Virus record (IMG/VR): IMGVR_UViG_3300031962_000001
Coordinates: 1-64,000 of that record
DNA: 64,000 nucleotides
Reading direction: 5' to 3' (one strand)
Source of the DNA: a virus
Shown here: piece after piece, positions 16,951-25,677 of the stretch
Layout of the letters: the number at the start of each line of letters is the position of its first letter
Position numbering within the stretch: the first letter of the stretch is position 1
Notes under the pieces: generated by a model
Database searches by the model: none
What the model was told of the DNA's origin: nothing
Seen by the model: only the letters and a program-made list of their open reading frames with translations
Position numbers and translations under genes: made by a program

Positions 16951-18021
16951 ATGAGAACCCCAATGAATCGATGGGACGAGGTTGCAGCCAAGATCGATTG
17001 GTTCAGCCCCGAACTCAGCTTCCGCCGCCTCCGTGAGAGTGCTTATCGTCAATCACGGGTCTTGCGCGAAGCGAATGCTGAGTCTGCTTTTGGACAGTTG
17101 TTGAGAGCGGGAGTACAGACTTACGCGATCAACAGCTATAACACAGTTCCAGTGATCTATCCCGATCTCGTGACAGAAGTAGCGTCACGTCGTTTCCAAG
17201 AGTACTACGCTCCGTTGTATCGCCCCAATCTACCGAAGCGCGTTGATCGTGGCCAAGAGTTCCAAGACAATCCAGTAGTTGGACTCGACCGTCACTTGAC
17301 CAACCAGAAATTCGGCATGATCGAGGCGTTTGAGCGCGAACTCTTTGATGACGATCAGACCGGGCAGATCAAGAACCGTGCGAGCCAGATGGGTGAGAAC
17401 TTCAAGATCATGGAAGAAATCTACGTGATCGGGAAGATCATCGGCGCTGGCTTCACAGTTCAGGGTGTCACGGTGGACCCGGATGTCAGCTTCACCGACA
17501 CGGTTCCAGCTGGCTTCACTGGCACTGGCTCCTACAATACTTCTAAGGGCAATCGCCCCGGCACGTTCGTCCGTCTGTCTCAATTGAACCTGGAAACTGC
17601 CGACATCAACCTGATGAACATAACCGATCCTCTTGGAAACAAGTTCCTCGTGTCTCCGAATACATTGTTGGTCTCGCCAATCGACAAGTTCGTAGGCGCG
17701 AAGCTCTTGAATTCCACGTTGCAGCCATCTGTCCCGTCTGCATCTCCTGACGCGACTGGCTACACGATGACGGTCAATCCTCTGCAAGGACTGTACAAGC
17801 TACTGGTCTCAAGGTTCCTCACGTCCAAAGCGTGGATCCTTGGCGACCCGAAGAAATGTATGGTCTTCCAGCGGCGCGACCCTCTGGAGATCATCCAAGA
17901 GAACCCGGCTTCTGGCCAGTCGTTCAGCATGGAAGTCTATCGGTTCAAGTCTCGCTCACGTTTTGAAGTCGGCATGATTGAAAGTCGCTTCAACTACATG
18001 GGTGACGATGGCACAGTCTGA
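16951..18021 (+). CDS. Major capsid protein
   Basis: This protein is about 356 residues long. The ATG at 16951 is chosen over 16942 because GGAGG at 16936-16940 lies ten bases before it. A basic N-terminal region ends in RVLREANAES, which fits a propeptide cleaved at RE-A. The body (VIYPDLVTEVASRRFQEYYA, FEREL with a GENFKIMEE helix, a SPNTLLVSP region and a final KAWILGDPKKCMVFQRRDPL) has the profile of HK97-fold capsid proteins. It follows protease-scaffold and decoration genes and is followed by a terminator, as expected for the most expressed virion gene. Confidence 0.8.
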   Translation: MRTPMNRWDEVAAKIDWFSPELSFRRLRESAYRQSRVLREANAESAFGQLLRAGVQTYAINSYNTVPVIYPDLVTEVASRRFQEYYAPLYRPNLPKRVDRGQEFQDNPVVGLDRHLTNQKFGMIEAFERELFDDDQTGQIKNRASQMGENFKIMEEIYVIGKIIGAGFTVQGVTVDPDVSFTDTVPAGFTGTGSYNTSKGNRPGTFVRLSQLNLETADINLMNITDPLGNKFLVSPNTLLVSPIDKFVGAKLLNSTLQPSVPSASPDATGYTMTVNPLQGLYKLLVSRFLTSKAWILGDPKKCMVFQRRDPLEIIQENPASGQSFSMEVYRFKSRSRFEVGMIESRFNYMGDDGTV

Positions 18022-18045
18022 GAAACAGCGCAAGCCGTTTTTCTA

Positions 18046-18076
18046 GGGGGAAGCTCTAACCGGCTTCCCCCTTTCT
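18046..18076 (+). terminator. Rho-independent terminator after the capsid gene
   Basis: GGGGGAAGC at 18046-18054 pairs with GCTTCCCCC at 18063-18071 (nine base pairs, eight-base loop), followed by TTTCT. It closes the head operon before the glycan cassette. Confidence 0.8.
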
Positions 18077-18098
18077 GTATGTAAAGAGGAGGAAGAAA

Positions 18099-18809
18099 AT
18101 GGAAGTAGAACGTGAACGTTTCGCAGCAGAAGTGGTTGGTAAGACAGCAAATAATAAAGCAATCGTTGGGCCGGAGCACAAGGTAGGACCGACGGAGAAG
18201 TTCGAGTTCGGGGTTCCAGGTGATGAGATAGCCAAGGTGATCGGCGGAGGCTATCAGAGTCTGTGGAATCCAGACTTCTTGCAGAAGGAGCTGGGCAAGG
18301 ATGGCACCTGCGCTCGGTTCTTCTTTGACAAGAAAGTGGTACTAGATGTGGGAGATCCAGACTCCAGTATCGTAAAGATGAAGCGGAGACTCTGCTTCAA
18401 GAATGGATTTGGATATCTCTGTGTGCCAGTGGGTTTCCAGAAGAACGAAGAAAAACTCAGGGAGCTGTACCAGTCGTCTCTGGAAGAGTATCGCCAATAC
18501 GAAAAGCTACATCCACGTCCAGCCATGATTCAGGAAACCGTTTTCACTGACGAGAAGGGCAACATTCGCAGAGCGTTCCTTACGGCCATTGACATCAAGG
18601 TCGGTGGCGGTATGACCGGAAATGTGGAGACACAGAGGCGCGAGCTTATGGAAGCCGAGAAGCTTTCCAAGAAAGAGCTGCGTTCTCTGAAAAACAATGC
18701 CAAGCTGCGCCGCAAGGTACGCGAGTGCCTGCAATCCGGCGCTCCGTTCAGGAATCCATTCATCGCTCCAGACAAGCGCCAGTTCAACGTGCAATATGGA
18801 GAGAAATGA
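18099..18809 (+). CDS. Unknown protein between capsid gene and glycan cassette
   Basis: This 236-residue protein starts after GAGGAGG. It has a mixed alpha/beta N-terminal half (FEFGVPGDEIAKVIGGGYQ, FFFDKKVVLDVGD) and a helical, lysine- and arginine-rich C-terminal half (LMEAEKLSKKELRSLKNN) ending in a short PFIAPDKRQFNVQYG tail. No family is recognised. It is the first gene after the capsid terminator. Confidence 0.5.
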   Translation: MEVERERFAAEVVGKTANNKAIVGPEHKVGPTEKFEFGVPGDEIAKVIGGGYQSLWNPDFLQKELGKDGTCARFFFDKKVVLDVGDPDSSIVKMKRRLCFKNGFGYLCVPVGFQKNEEKLRELYQSSLEEYRQYEKLHPRPAMIQETVFTDEKGNIRRAFLTAIDIKVGGGMTGNVETQRRELMEAEKLSKKELRSLKNNAKLRRKVRECLQSGAPFRNPFIAPDKRQFNVQYGEK

Positions 18810-18815
18810 GGAACT

Positions 18816-19547
18816 ATGGACCTGAGGGTCTCCGCCAAAACTTGCCCGATATGTGCGCACTTCACAACGTACACTCCAATAGATGAGGAGTACCATCGCT
18901 GTCCAAACTGCGGGATGATCCGTACGAAATATAATTATGACGCTTCACAGTACGGAGCAGGCTACGCCAAGAACTACTTAGACTACACCAACAGTCCGTG
19001 CAACCAATCTCTCAATCTGTTCAGGCTTGGACTGGTTTCCAGGTGGCTTCTTAAGGGCTCTAGCATTCTGGATATCGGGTGCTGCGTCGGTGAGTTCATA
19101 CGCTTCGCAGAGCCTTACTACGCCTGCTCTGGATTCGAGCCGAATGAAATAGCGGCAAGAACTGCTTCTATGAGGGTCAAGTCTCCAGTTGCATCGTACT
19201 TGAATGGACTTGGCCCCTCCTTCGATTGCATCACTATGTTCGATGTCATCGAGCACATCGAAGAACCATCAGACCTACTAAAACATTGCATAGCCATGCT
19301 GTTCAGCAATGGTATTATCGCAATCACTACTCCAGATGTTAGCGTAGTTCCAGAGCGTGACACGCTCCTTCGCAGCTGGAAGCATTGGAAGCCTAAAGAG
19401 CACCTCTACCTGTACACTTCTGACAGCTTGAAGGTCCTATTCGGGAATCTAGGCTTTGAGATTGTGCATCTAGGAAGAGAAGAGAGCCGTATCAGACCAG
19501 GAAATACGGATGGTGACTTGTTGACATGCGTGGCGAGGCGTCGATGA
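18816..19547 (+). CDS. Zinc-binding class I SAM methyltransferase
   Basis: This 243-residue protein begins with two CxxC pairs (CPIC at residues 8-11 and CPNC near 29-32) forming a zinc-binding leader of the kind found in sugar C-methyltransferases and related enzymes. The SAM-binding motif ILDIGCCVGEFI follows near residue 88. TMFDVIEHIEEPSDLLKHC is the usual post-motif block of Methyltransf_23-type enzymes. It is the first of five methyltransferases in the cassette. The likely substrate is a nucleotide sugar or glycan, inferred from neighbouring glycosyltransferases and an epimerase. Confidence 0.75.
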   Translation: MDLRVSAKTCPICAHFTTYTPIDEEYHRCPNCGMIRTKYNYDASQYGAGYAKNYLDYTNSPCNQSLNLFRLGLVSRWLLKGSSILDIGCCVGEFIRFAEPYYACSGFEPNEIAARTASMRVKSPVASYLNGLGPSFDCITMFDVIEHIEEPSDLLKHCIAMLFSNGIIAITTPDVSVVPERDTLLRSWKHWKPKEHLYLYTSDSLKVLFGNLGFEIVHLGREESRIRPGNTDGDLLTCVARRR

Positions 19548-20104
19548 TTCCCAAAATCACAGAAAGAATAATGGACCAGAGACCAGCCGAATATCGCGCA
19601 TGGACGGCTCTTTGCATGGGGATGGGAGTGCAGAGATATGTAGAGCTGGGCATGGGAGGTGGGGGAGCGGCAAACTACATGAAGAATGCTGGAGTTCCAC
19701 GAATAGCTGTCGTTGAACTCCTGCACACCAGAAGCGAACCGAACGTAGTTCTGCGAAAAGACATAGGCTACATCAGTGGGAACAGCTATAGCGAATCTGC
19801 CGTCATAGAAGCTATAGCTTATCTTGAAGATTCTCCTGATGTGGTCTTTGTAGACGCTGACCATTCGGAGTACGCTGTTCGTAGAGACTTCGAAGTGTGG
19901 TGGCCAGTATGCAAGATGATGATCGCCTTCCATGATATATTCATGCCGACGATAACACCTGTATGGAATGAACTCAGTCTGAAGATCAGTTCTGTACAGA
20001 TAGTGGGAAGAGACTACGAATCTGCGAGCATCTGGCAAGACAGAGCTCCACTGGATGGGACCTTGCCGTCTTGTGGCGGCATAGGTGTTCTGTTCAAGGA
20101 GTAG
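19544..20104 (+). CDS. Class I methyltransferase (CmcI-like)
   Basis: This protein is about 186 residues long. The start is set at the ATG overlapping the upstream stop (ATGA), although an in-frame ATG lies 18 bases earlier. It has a glycine-rich SAM loop (YVELGMGGGGAANYM), an acidic end of the next strand (IAVVELLHTR), and the DVVFVDADHSEYAVRRDFE block typical of CmcI/Methyltransf_24 type O-methyltransferases, then MMIAFHDIF. It probably methylates a sugar hydroxyl within the cassette pathway. Confidence 0.65.
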   Translation: MIPKITERIMDQRPAEYRAWTALCMGMGVQRYVELGMGGGGAANYMKNAGVPRIAVVELLHTRSEPNVVLRKDIGYISGNSYSESAVIEAIAYLEDSPDVVFVDADHSEYAVRRDFEVWWPVCKMMIAFHDIFMPTITPVWNELSLKISSVQIVGRDYESASIWQDRAPLDGTLPSCGGIGVLFKE

Positions 20105-20107
20105 CAG

Positions 20108-20707
20108 ATGAGGCTGCCAGACTTCTCAGAATATCTAGTGGGGGACAAGCTACTGAAGGAAGAAGAGGACTGGTCTGAAACCAAGCATTACGAGAAATAC
20201 GCAGAGATCATAATGACCGCTACAAAGCTGTTCGATCTTGGGAAGTCGTTTACGCTACTGGAGCTAGGCTGTGGAAGTGGTTGGGTTCCAACCATGCTTG
20301 ACAACTCTATAACCTATTTTGGCGTGGACAAAAATGAGGCTCTTCTGGAGATGGCTAGAAAGAAGAACAATGACGAGAGAATCTTCTTTCGTCAAGATAT
20401 CAGAAAATTCAAGATGTCTCCTAGAGCTGATGTAGTGTGCTCCTTCGCAGTATTGAAACACTTTGGTTTAGACGAGTGGGAGGACATATTCAGAAGAATG
20501 CTACGTATGGGCAGATACGGAGCGTTTAGCATTCAAGTCACGTATAAGAAGGAGCCGTTTGATGATGGTATAGACTATCATCATGTTTGGGTAACAGAGG
20601 ACATGATAGAAAACTGCGCTCTAGCTGAAGGGAAGTTTATAAGGCTGATTCAGAGCATCCCGAGATCTGGCTTCGATAGGTTCTTTTTCATAGGAGGAAA
20701 AGGATGA
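20108..20707 (+). CDS. Class I SAM methyltransferase
   Basis: This 199-residue protein contains the canonical motif I LLELGCGSGWVPTML, the motif II region TYFGVDKNEALLEMARKK, and motif IV ADVVCSFAVLKHFGLDEW. The fold is complete and compact. It overlaps the next gene by four bases. The substrate is unknown; the neighbouring genes suggest glycan modification. Confidence 0.75.
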   Translation: MRLPDFSEYLVGDKLLKEEEDWSETKHYEKYAEIIMTATKLFDLGKSFTLLELGCGSGWVPTMLDNSITYFGVDKNEALLEMARKKNNDERIFFRQDIRKFKMSPRADVVCSFAVLKHFGLDEWEDIFRRMLRMGRYGAFSIQVTYKKEPFDDGIDYHHVWVTEDMIENCALAEGKFIRLIQSIPRSGFDRFFFIGGKG

Positions 20708-21636
20708 ACGTCGGCGTAGTATTCGCTAGCACAGGCGGCAACAAACTTGTTCGTTCTATTCGGTCTCTGAGGAAGACAGAGCCCAATATTCTAATCCATG
20801 TGGTACTGGATGTAATGAGTGGGACGTGGCGGCAATCTAACGACAGCGTCAAAGTACTGGATTGGCTAGAGGTTCAACCAAATGTTCTGGTAGACTTCTA
20901 TGAAGACAACACAAATCACTGGATCAATGGGACTCTTAATGCTTGCATGAGATTCATTAAAGCGCAAGGATACAGTCATGCTTGCATGTTCCATGACGAT
21001 CTGGTGTTTTCTCCTCTGCCGGAGAACTGGAAGCATGTCTCTGGATGGTTCATGCTGATGGAAGAGGACGAAAGGCTCAGAGAAGCTTCTGGCATTAGCT
21101 TCAGCTTGATGGAGTCGTTCTATCCGGGACCCGGTTCTGTAGAAGGCCATGAAGGAATCTGGCATCGCGCTCCAGCAGAATGGGATACAATGGATCTGGA
21201 GTCTGTAGACATCTGGGACAAGCTGCTTCCCGATGGCAGGACTGTGGGATATTTCGGTGAGGATGGTATACCAGTTGGTAGAGTGCAACTAGACGGCTGG
21301 TTTGTGCATTGCTATTGCGCGTCAGACATACGCAAATTCACTAGGCTCGGTCCTACAGGCAGCATCGTTCCTATAAAGACATGGGAAGAAGTCGGTGGCT
21401 TCGATGAGAAGGAAGGACTGGTCTATGACATGGAATATCCTGTCAGATGCGTTCTGAAAGGACTGCCTCCTGTCTATGTCATCCCGAACACGCCGCATCT
21501 GCATCTGCACAATCAGAGTATCGCCTTCGCAGATCCAGCCGTGGGAACTTGGGGAAATTGCCTGCAATCGTTTATCAACCACTATGGCAAAGAGCCCGGA
21601 CAAATTTGGGCAGAACTGGGGTATCCGAAATACTGA
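20704..21636 (+). CDS. GT-A type glycosyltransferase
   Basis: This 310-residue protein opens with NVGVVFASTGGNKLVRSI, resembling the nucleotide-binding start of GT2-like enzymes. It has a DxD-type metal site in MFHDDLVFSPLPENW and a later acceptor-side segment with EEVGGFDEKEGLVYDMEY. These features fit an inverting GT-A glycosyltransferase. It overlaps its upstream methyltransferase by four bases and ends two bases before the next transferase. Confidence 0.65.
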   Translation: MNVGVVFASTGGNKLVRSIRSLRKTEPNILIHVVLDVMSGTWRQSNDSVKVLDWLEVQPNVLVDFYEDNTNHWINGTLNACMRFIKAQGYSHACMFHDDLVFSPLPENWKHVSGWFMLMEEDERLREASGISFSLMESFYPGPGSVEGHEGIWHRAPAEWDTMDLESVDIWDKLLPDGRTVGYFGEDGIPVGRVQLDGWFVHCYCASDIRKFTRLGPTGSIVPIKTWEEVGGFDEKEGLVYDMEYPVRCVLKGLPPVYVIPNTPHLHLHNQSIAFADPAVGTWGNCLQSFINHYGKEPGQIWAELGYPKY

Positions 21637-21637
21637 T

Positions 21638-22519
21638 ATGAAGATTCTTTGGATAGCGAAGCATGACAAGCCTGATAGTGATCACCAATGCGACCACCTG
21701 TTCCACGGATTGCGCACCATATTGGGGCCAGACATCGTAGACGTCGTACGCGCAGACAGAGCCTACACCAGTTCATTCGGAGAAGGAAAACTGTTTCCAC
21801 TGAGTGAGCTTTCATTCACGTTCGGTGGCTTGCTGCCAGACATCGAAGTAGACAGAGAGGATATTCCACACAAGATAAAGAGCTGCTACTTTGATTACGT
21901 CTTCTACGGCTCTATCCATCGAGACAAATCATATTTGCCTGAAGTGCTTAGCACATATATTCCTTCAAGAATAGTTTTCATAGATGGCGAAGATGATCAG
22001 TTTTTTGCGCCTCAGTTGGGCCAAGGCTTCTACTTCAAGCGTGAGCTTGCGGCTCCTGAGCCAAGAGCTTTTCCAATTCAATTCGCCATCCCAAAGGAAA
22101 AGATAGTAAGAGACATCCCGTCTAAAAAATATTTGATGTGCCCAGCCTCTCCCTCTGCGATGGACTCCTCGGGCGTTCGTATCTTCACTGACGAGTCGAA
22201 GTATTACAGACTATACGGGCAAAGTTACTTTGCAGAAACTAAAAAGAAAGGTGGATGGGACTGCCTGCGACACTATGAAATCATAGCGGCTGGATCTCTG
22301 CCATATTTCAAAGAACTGGAAAATTGCCCAGCTACGACCATGACGCTGCTTCCCAAGAAAGAACTTTTGGTAGCCAGAGATCTGTGTGATGACTGGGCCG
22401 TGCTCTCATCCAAAGAGCATATGTGGGATAATCTAGCGTCTAGAGTACGTGGAATTCTAGAGGAGCATTTGACCACGGAAGCTCTAGCGAAGCGCGTCTT
22501 AGACACGGTGACAAAATGA
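21638..22519 (+). CDS. Glycosyltransferase-like protein
   Basis: Starting at the ATG that follows the upstream stop by one base, this protein has 293 residues. It begins MKILWIAKHDKPDSDHQCDH, typical of GT-B enzymes. Later it has WDCLRHYEIIAAGSLPYFKE, the block seen in glycosyltransferases where the enzyme contacts the sugar nucleotide (glycosyltransferase group 1 / exostosin-like). It overlaps the next methyltransferase by four bases. Confidence 0.6.
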   Translation: MKILWIAKHDKPDSDHQCDHLFHGLRTILGPDIVDVVRADRAYTSSFGEGKLFPLSELSFTFGGLLPDIEVDREDIPHKIKSCYFDYVFYGSIHRDKSYLPEVLSTYIPSRIVFIDGEDDQFFAPQLGQGFYFKRELAAPEPRAFPIQFAIPKEKIVRDIPSKKYLMCPASPSAMDSSGVRIFTDESKYYRLYGQSYFAETKKKGGWDCLRHYEIIAAGSLPYFKELENCPATTMTLLPKKELLVARDLCDDWAVLSSKEHMWDNLASRVRGILEEHLTTEALAKRVLDTVTK

Positions 22520-23049
22520 ATATCGAAAACGCACTGAAGATTGAGGGAGCCATGGATCCTCCAGAGCTAGAATGGCTAGCTGAGCAGGCTGCCAAGCATA
22601 GGAGGATAGTAGAAATAGGTTCTTGGCAAGGCCGCTCTACGATGGTTCTTGCAGACAACGTAGATGGTATCGTGTTCGCAGTAGACCACTGGAGGGGTAG
22701 CGAAGAGCATCAGGAGATGCTGAAAGACAAGCCAAAGAATTACATATACGATATCTTCCGTAGGAATATGAGGCACCATCTAGAATCTGCGACTGTGTGT
22801 ATGTTGCGCATGTCGTCTATGGAAGCAGCCGAGAAAATGAAGGGCCATCCGGTAGACATGGTCTTCATAGACGCTTCTCACGACACAGACAGCGTTATAG
22901 CAGATATCACAGCTTGGAAATCTCTTATCATCACTGGCGGATTGTTGTGCGGTCACGATTATGGATATCCTCCGGTAGCTAAGGCAGTGCATGATTGTCT
23001 CAGGAACGTGTCGTCTAGCGGCTCTATCTGGTTCACGGAGATAGAATGA
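22516..23049 (+). CDS. Class I methyltransferase (Methyltransf_24-like)
   Basis: This 177-residue protein shows IVEIGSWQGRSTMVLAD as the SAM motif, VFAVDHWRGSEEH as motif II, and VDMVFIDASHDTDSVIADI as motif IV, a pattern shared with Methyltransf_24 and cephalosporin hydroxylase-type enzymes found in glycan clusters. It ends in GGLLCGHDYGYPPVAKAV. It overlaps the epimerase gene downstream. Confidence 0.75.
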   Translation: MNIENALKIEGAMDPPELEWLAEQAAKHRRIVEIGSWQGRSTMVLADNVDGIVFAVDHWRGSEEHQEMLKDKPKNYIYDIFRRNMRHHLESATVCMLRMSSMEAAEKMKGHPVDMVFIDASHDTDSVIADITAWKSLIITGGLLCGHDYGYPPVAKAVHDCLRNVSSSGSIWFTEIE

Positions 23050-24044
23050 AAACTTTGGTCACTGGCGGGGCTGGCTTCATTGGCAGTCACATTGTAGATT
23101 GTCTTGTAGAGCGAGGACACGACGTCACGGTCATAGACGATCTTTCTGGAGGGTTCGCAGAAAACGTGAATCCTAAAGTTAGATTCTTGGAAGGGTCTGT
23201 GGTTCATGCGCATGTCGTAGAGAGACTATTCGCCACGTGGAAGTTTGACTACGTCTTTCACACTGCCGCGTATGCCGCTGAGGGATTGAGCCATTTCATA
23301 CGTCGTTACAACTACATGACGAATTTGATCGGCTCTGTGAATTTGATAAATGAGGCTGTGAAGCATAGCATCAAATGCTTCGTGTTCACTTCCAGCATCG
23401 CAGTCTATGGAGCTGGACAACTTCCCATGACTGAGGAAATGATACCCCAACCAGAAGATCCATATGGCATTTCCAAATACGCTGTGGAACTTGATCTAGA
23501 AGCGGCGCACAAGATGTTCGGACTCAACTACATCATCTTCAGGCCTCACAATGTCTACGGCGAACGGCAGAATATCGGAGATCCATACCGCAATGTAGTG
23601 GGAATCTTCATGAACCAGCTTCTTCAAGACAAGCCCCTGACGATATTCGGAGATGGTGAACAGACTAGAGCGTTTACGCACATCTCCGATGTGGCGCCGA
23701 TAATCGCCAGTTCTATCTCCAACGAAGACGCATACAACCAGACTTTCAACATAGGCGCAGACACAGTTTCAACAGTGAACGAGCTAGCGAAACAGGTACA
23801 GATAGCGATGGGAATGTATGCCCATAACGTAGTTCATCTGGTTCCCAGAAATGAAGTGGTCCATGTGTTCAGTGATCACAGCAACATTGTGAAAATATTC
23901 AACCCTAAACCGCCAGTGAAGCTGGTTGGCGGACTGCTCATGATGGCAGAATGGGTCAAGAAGCATGGAGCAAGACAAGGGAAGAAATTTAGTAGTATAG
24001 AAATCGAAAAGAACATGCCGGGTTCTTGGAGGAAGATGCAATGA
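23046..24044 (+). CDS. NAD-dependent sugar epimerase/dehydratase (extended SDR)
   Basis: This 332-residue protein has a Rossmann GxxGxxG at residues 7-13 (TGGAGFIGSH), the SDR catalytic serine region FTSSIAVYG near 115-122, and the YxxxK pair Tyr140/Lys144 (YGISK). FRPHNVYGERQ and FTHISDV are landmarks of GalE/WbpP-type UDP-sugar epimerases. It would convert one nucleotide sugar into another for the adjacent glycosyltransferases. Its presence shows that the cassette makes, as well as transfers, a special sugar. Confidence 0.85.
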   Translation: MKTLVTGGAGFIGSHIVDCLVERGHDVTVIDDLSGGFAENVNPKVRFLEGSVVHAHVVERLFATWKFDYVFHTAAYAAEGLSHFIRRYNYMTNLIGSVNLINEAVKHSIKCFVFTSSIAVYGAGQLPMTEEMIPQPEDPYGISKYAVELDLEAAHKMFGLNYIIFRPHNVYGERQNIGDPYRNVVGIFMNQLLQDKPLTIFGDGEQTRAFTHISDVAPIIASSISNEDAYNQTFNIGADTVSTVNELAKQVQIAMGMYAHNVVHLVPRNEVVHVFSDHSNIVKIFNPKPPVKLVGGLLMMAEWVKKHGARQGKKFSSIEIEKNMPGSWRKMQ

Positions 24045-24718
24045 TAGACTATCTGGAAGGAGCAGCGGAGAATTGCATATTTCGTGGCGAGCTAGTAGAA
24101 TATGCGAGGAGGATCAGAGAGAGATATCCAAAATCAATCTATGATCACAGACCGTATTTGCCTAAGCTAGATCCCGCACGAGCAGAGTGGATGATGACAG
24201 AGCAGTTCCGTGTTGGCTACGCTTGTTTCAAAAGAGAAGTAGCAAAGGTTCTGGCTCCCAAAAACATAGTAGAAATCGGCGTCGGTCTAGGAGTCAGCGC
24301 TCTAGCTTTTATGGATGGCTGTCCAACCGCTCACTACTCTGGAATAGACAACAATCTGGAGAGCGGCAAAGATTTTCCGGTAATCCCTACCGAGTTCGTG
24401 TCCGAGCGCCTTCGCATAGCTGGATACACAGACTACAACATCATCGTGGAGGACAGCAAGAATATAAAATTCCTGCCGAAAGTGGATTTGGTCCACGTAG
24501 ATGGAGACCACGACTATGCCACTGCTATAAATGACGTCCTTCTGGCTTGGACCAGCAATTCTCCTTGGATACTCGTGGACGATTGCAGGGATTCTACTGT
24601 GGCATCTGCCGTCATGTGGGTCATGCAACAGTATCACGCTGGCAGCACAGATTGGGCATATTTCGAAGACACTTGGACAGGCAGCATTCTAATTTGCAGG
24701 GAGAAGAGTAGGCCATGA
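24041..24718 (+). CDS. Class I methyltransferase
   Basis: This 225-residue protein is taken from the ATG overlapping the upstream TGA. The SAM-binding region reads NIVEIGVGLGVSALAFMDG, then YSGIDNNLESGKDF, then VDLVHVDGDHDYATAINDVL and WILVDDCRDS. This belongs with CmcI/Methyltransf_24 type enzymes. It overlaps the next gene by four bases and completes the five methyltransferases of the cassette. Confidence 0.7.
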   Translation: MIDYLEGAAENCIFRGELVEYARRIRERYPKSIYDHRPYLPKLDPARAEWMMTEQFRVGYACFKREVAKVLAPKNIVEIGVGLGVSALAFMDGCPTAHYSGIDNNLESGKDFPVIPTEFVSERLRIAGYTDYNIIVEDSKNIKFLPKVDLVHVDGDHDYATAINDVLLAWTSNSPWILVDDCRDSTVASAVMWVMQQYHAGSTDWAYFEDTWTGSILICREKSRP

Positions 24719-25677
24719 AATTTCTGTTACCACAAGGAATCGGCGATTCTGTTTGGGCACTGCACAAGATCCAGTCTGTCAGCAATCATCTCGGCAATGG
24801 CGACGGCATCTTTGTCTATCTCAACTGTGTAGACCTGAATAGCCCTATCCAGCGCAGAGCCTTGGACTTTGTGAAAAGATTCAAATTCGTGAATGACGCT
24901 GACATGCTGGTCACACACATCCATGACTATTCTAACTACCATGATGAAGAGGGTCACTATATCTACATTCCGGATGGTTGGAGAACTATACACAATGGCG
25001 AAAATGTTTTCGCTTTAATGCCAAACGGTCCTCTAGAAAGAGGAGTCAGGCTCGAAGATTGGCTGCCAGAATATTCTGTGAACTGGGACGCTGCAAAGGA
25101 ATTTAGTTTTACGAACGAAGAGCTTGACTGGGCTGATGCCCTTTATCACAGAATAGGACCATATTGCACATTCTACCTTGGGCCTATGGATGGCAATCTA
25201 GTCAGCGGACACAATCGTGGAATGATCTGGACTCCACAGGACTGGCTGGCACTAGGACAATTCTGCCAAAACAAGCTGGGTCTGAGAGTCGTAGTATTGG
25301 GTGCAGACTACGACACTTCATATTACGACTCTATGGTGCTCCCGATCTTTGGCAGATATCTGCAACCAAGCTGGATCAATCTTATAGGCGAAACGGAAAT
25401 AGGAGCCACCTTCGCGATAGTTAAACGCTCCAGATTCACGATTTCCTACCAGTCTGGCATAGGAATTTTCTCTAGCTATCTAGGAGTGCCGACCGGCATC
25501 TTCTGGCGTGAGAAGGGCAACTCCATAAACTCTGCAGTCTATCTGTCCTTCGAAGAAGAGATGGCTTCAGCGTGGACGCGACCGGATATGCTGTCGTCTG
25601 GAAAGCATCTGCCGCTGATCTATGGCAGACATAATGTGGAATATATCTGTAACGAAATTGTGAAGAGAGGTTGGTAA
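24715..25677 (+). CDS. GT9-like glycosyltransferase, paralogue 1
   Basis: This 320-residue protein begins with FLLPQGIGDSVWALHKIQ, the GxGD loop of ADP-heptose/GT9-type transferases. The C-terminal half has LRVVVLGADYDTSYYDSM and RFTISYQSGIGIFSSYLGVPTG, resembling the donor-binding site where a short SGxG(I/L) loop holds the nucleotide. The next gene has the same plan, so the two arose by duplication. The sugar transferred is not known. Confidence 0.65.
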   Translation: MKFLLPQGIGDSVWALHKIQSVSNHLGNGDGIFVYLNCVDLNSPIQRRALDFVKRFKFVNDADMLVTHIHDYSNYHDEEGHYIYIPDGWRTIHNGENVFALMPNGPLERGVRLEDWLPEYSVNWDAAKEFSFTNEELDWADALYHRIGPYCTFYLGPMDGNLVSGHNRGMIWTPQDWLALGQFCQNKLGLRVVVLGADYDTSYYDSMVLPIFGRYLQPSWINLIGETEIGATFAIVKRSRFTISYQSGIGIFSSYLGVPTGIFWREKGNSINSAVYLSFEEEMASAWTRPDMLSSGKHLPLIYGRHNVEYICNEIVKRGW

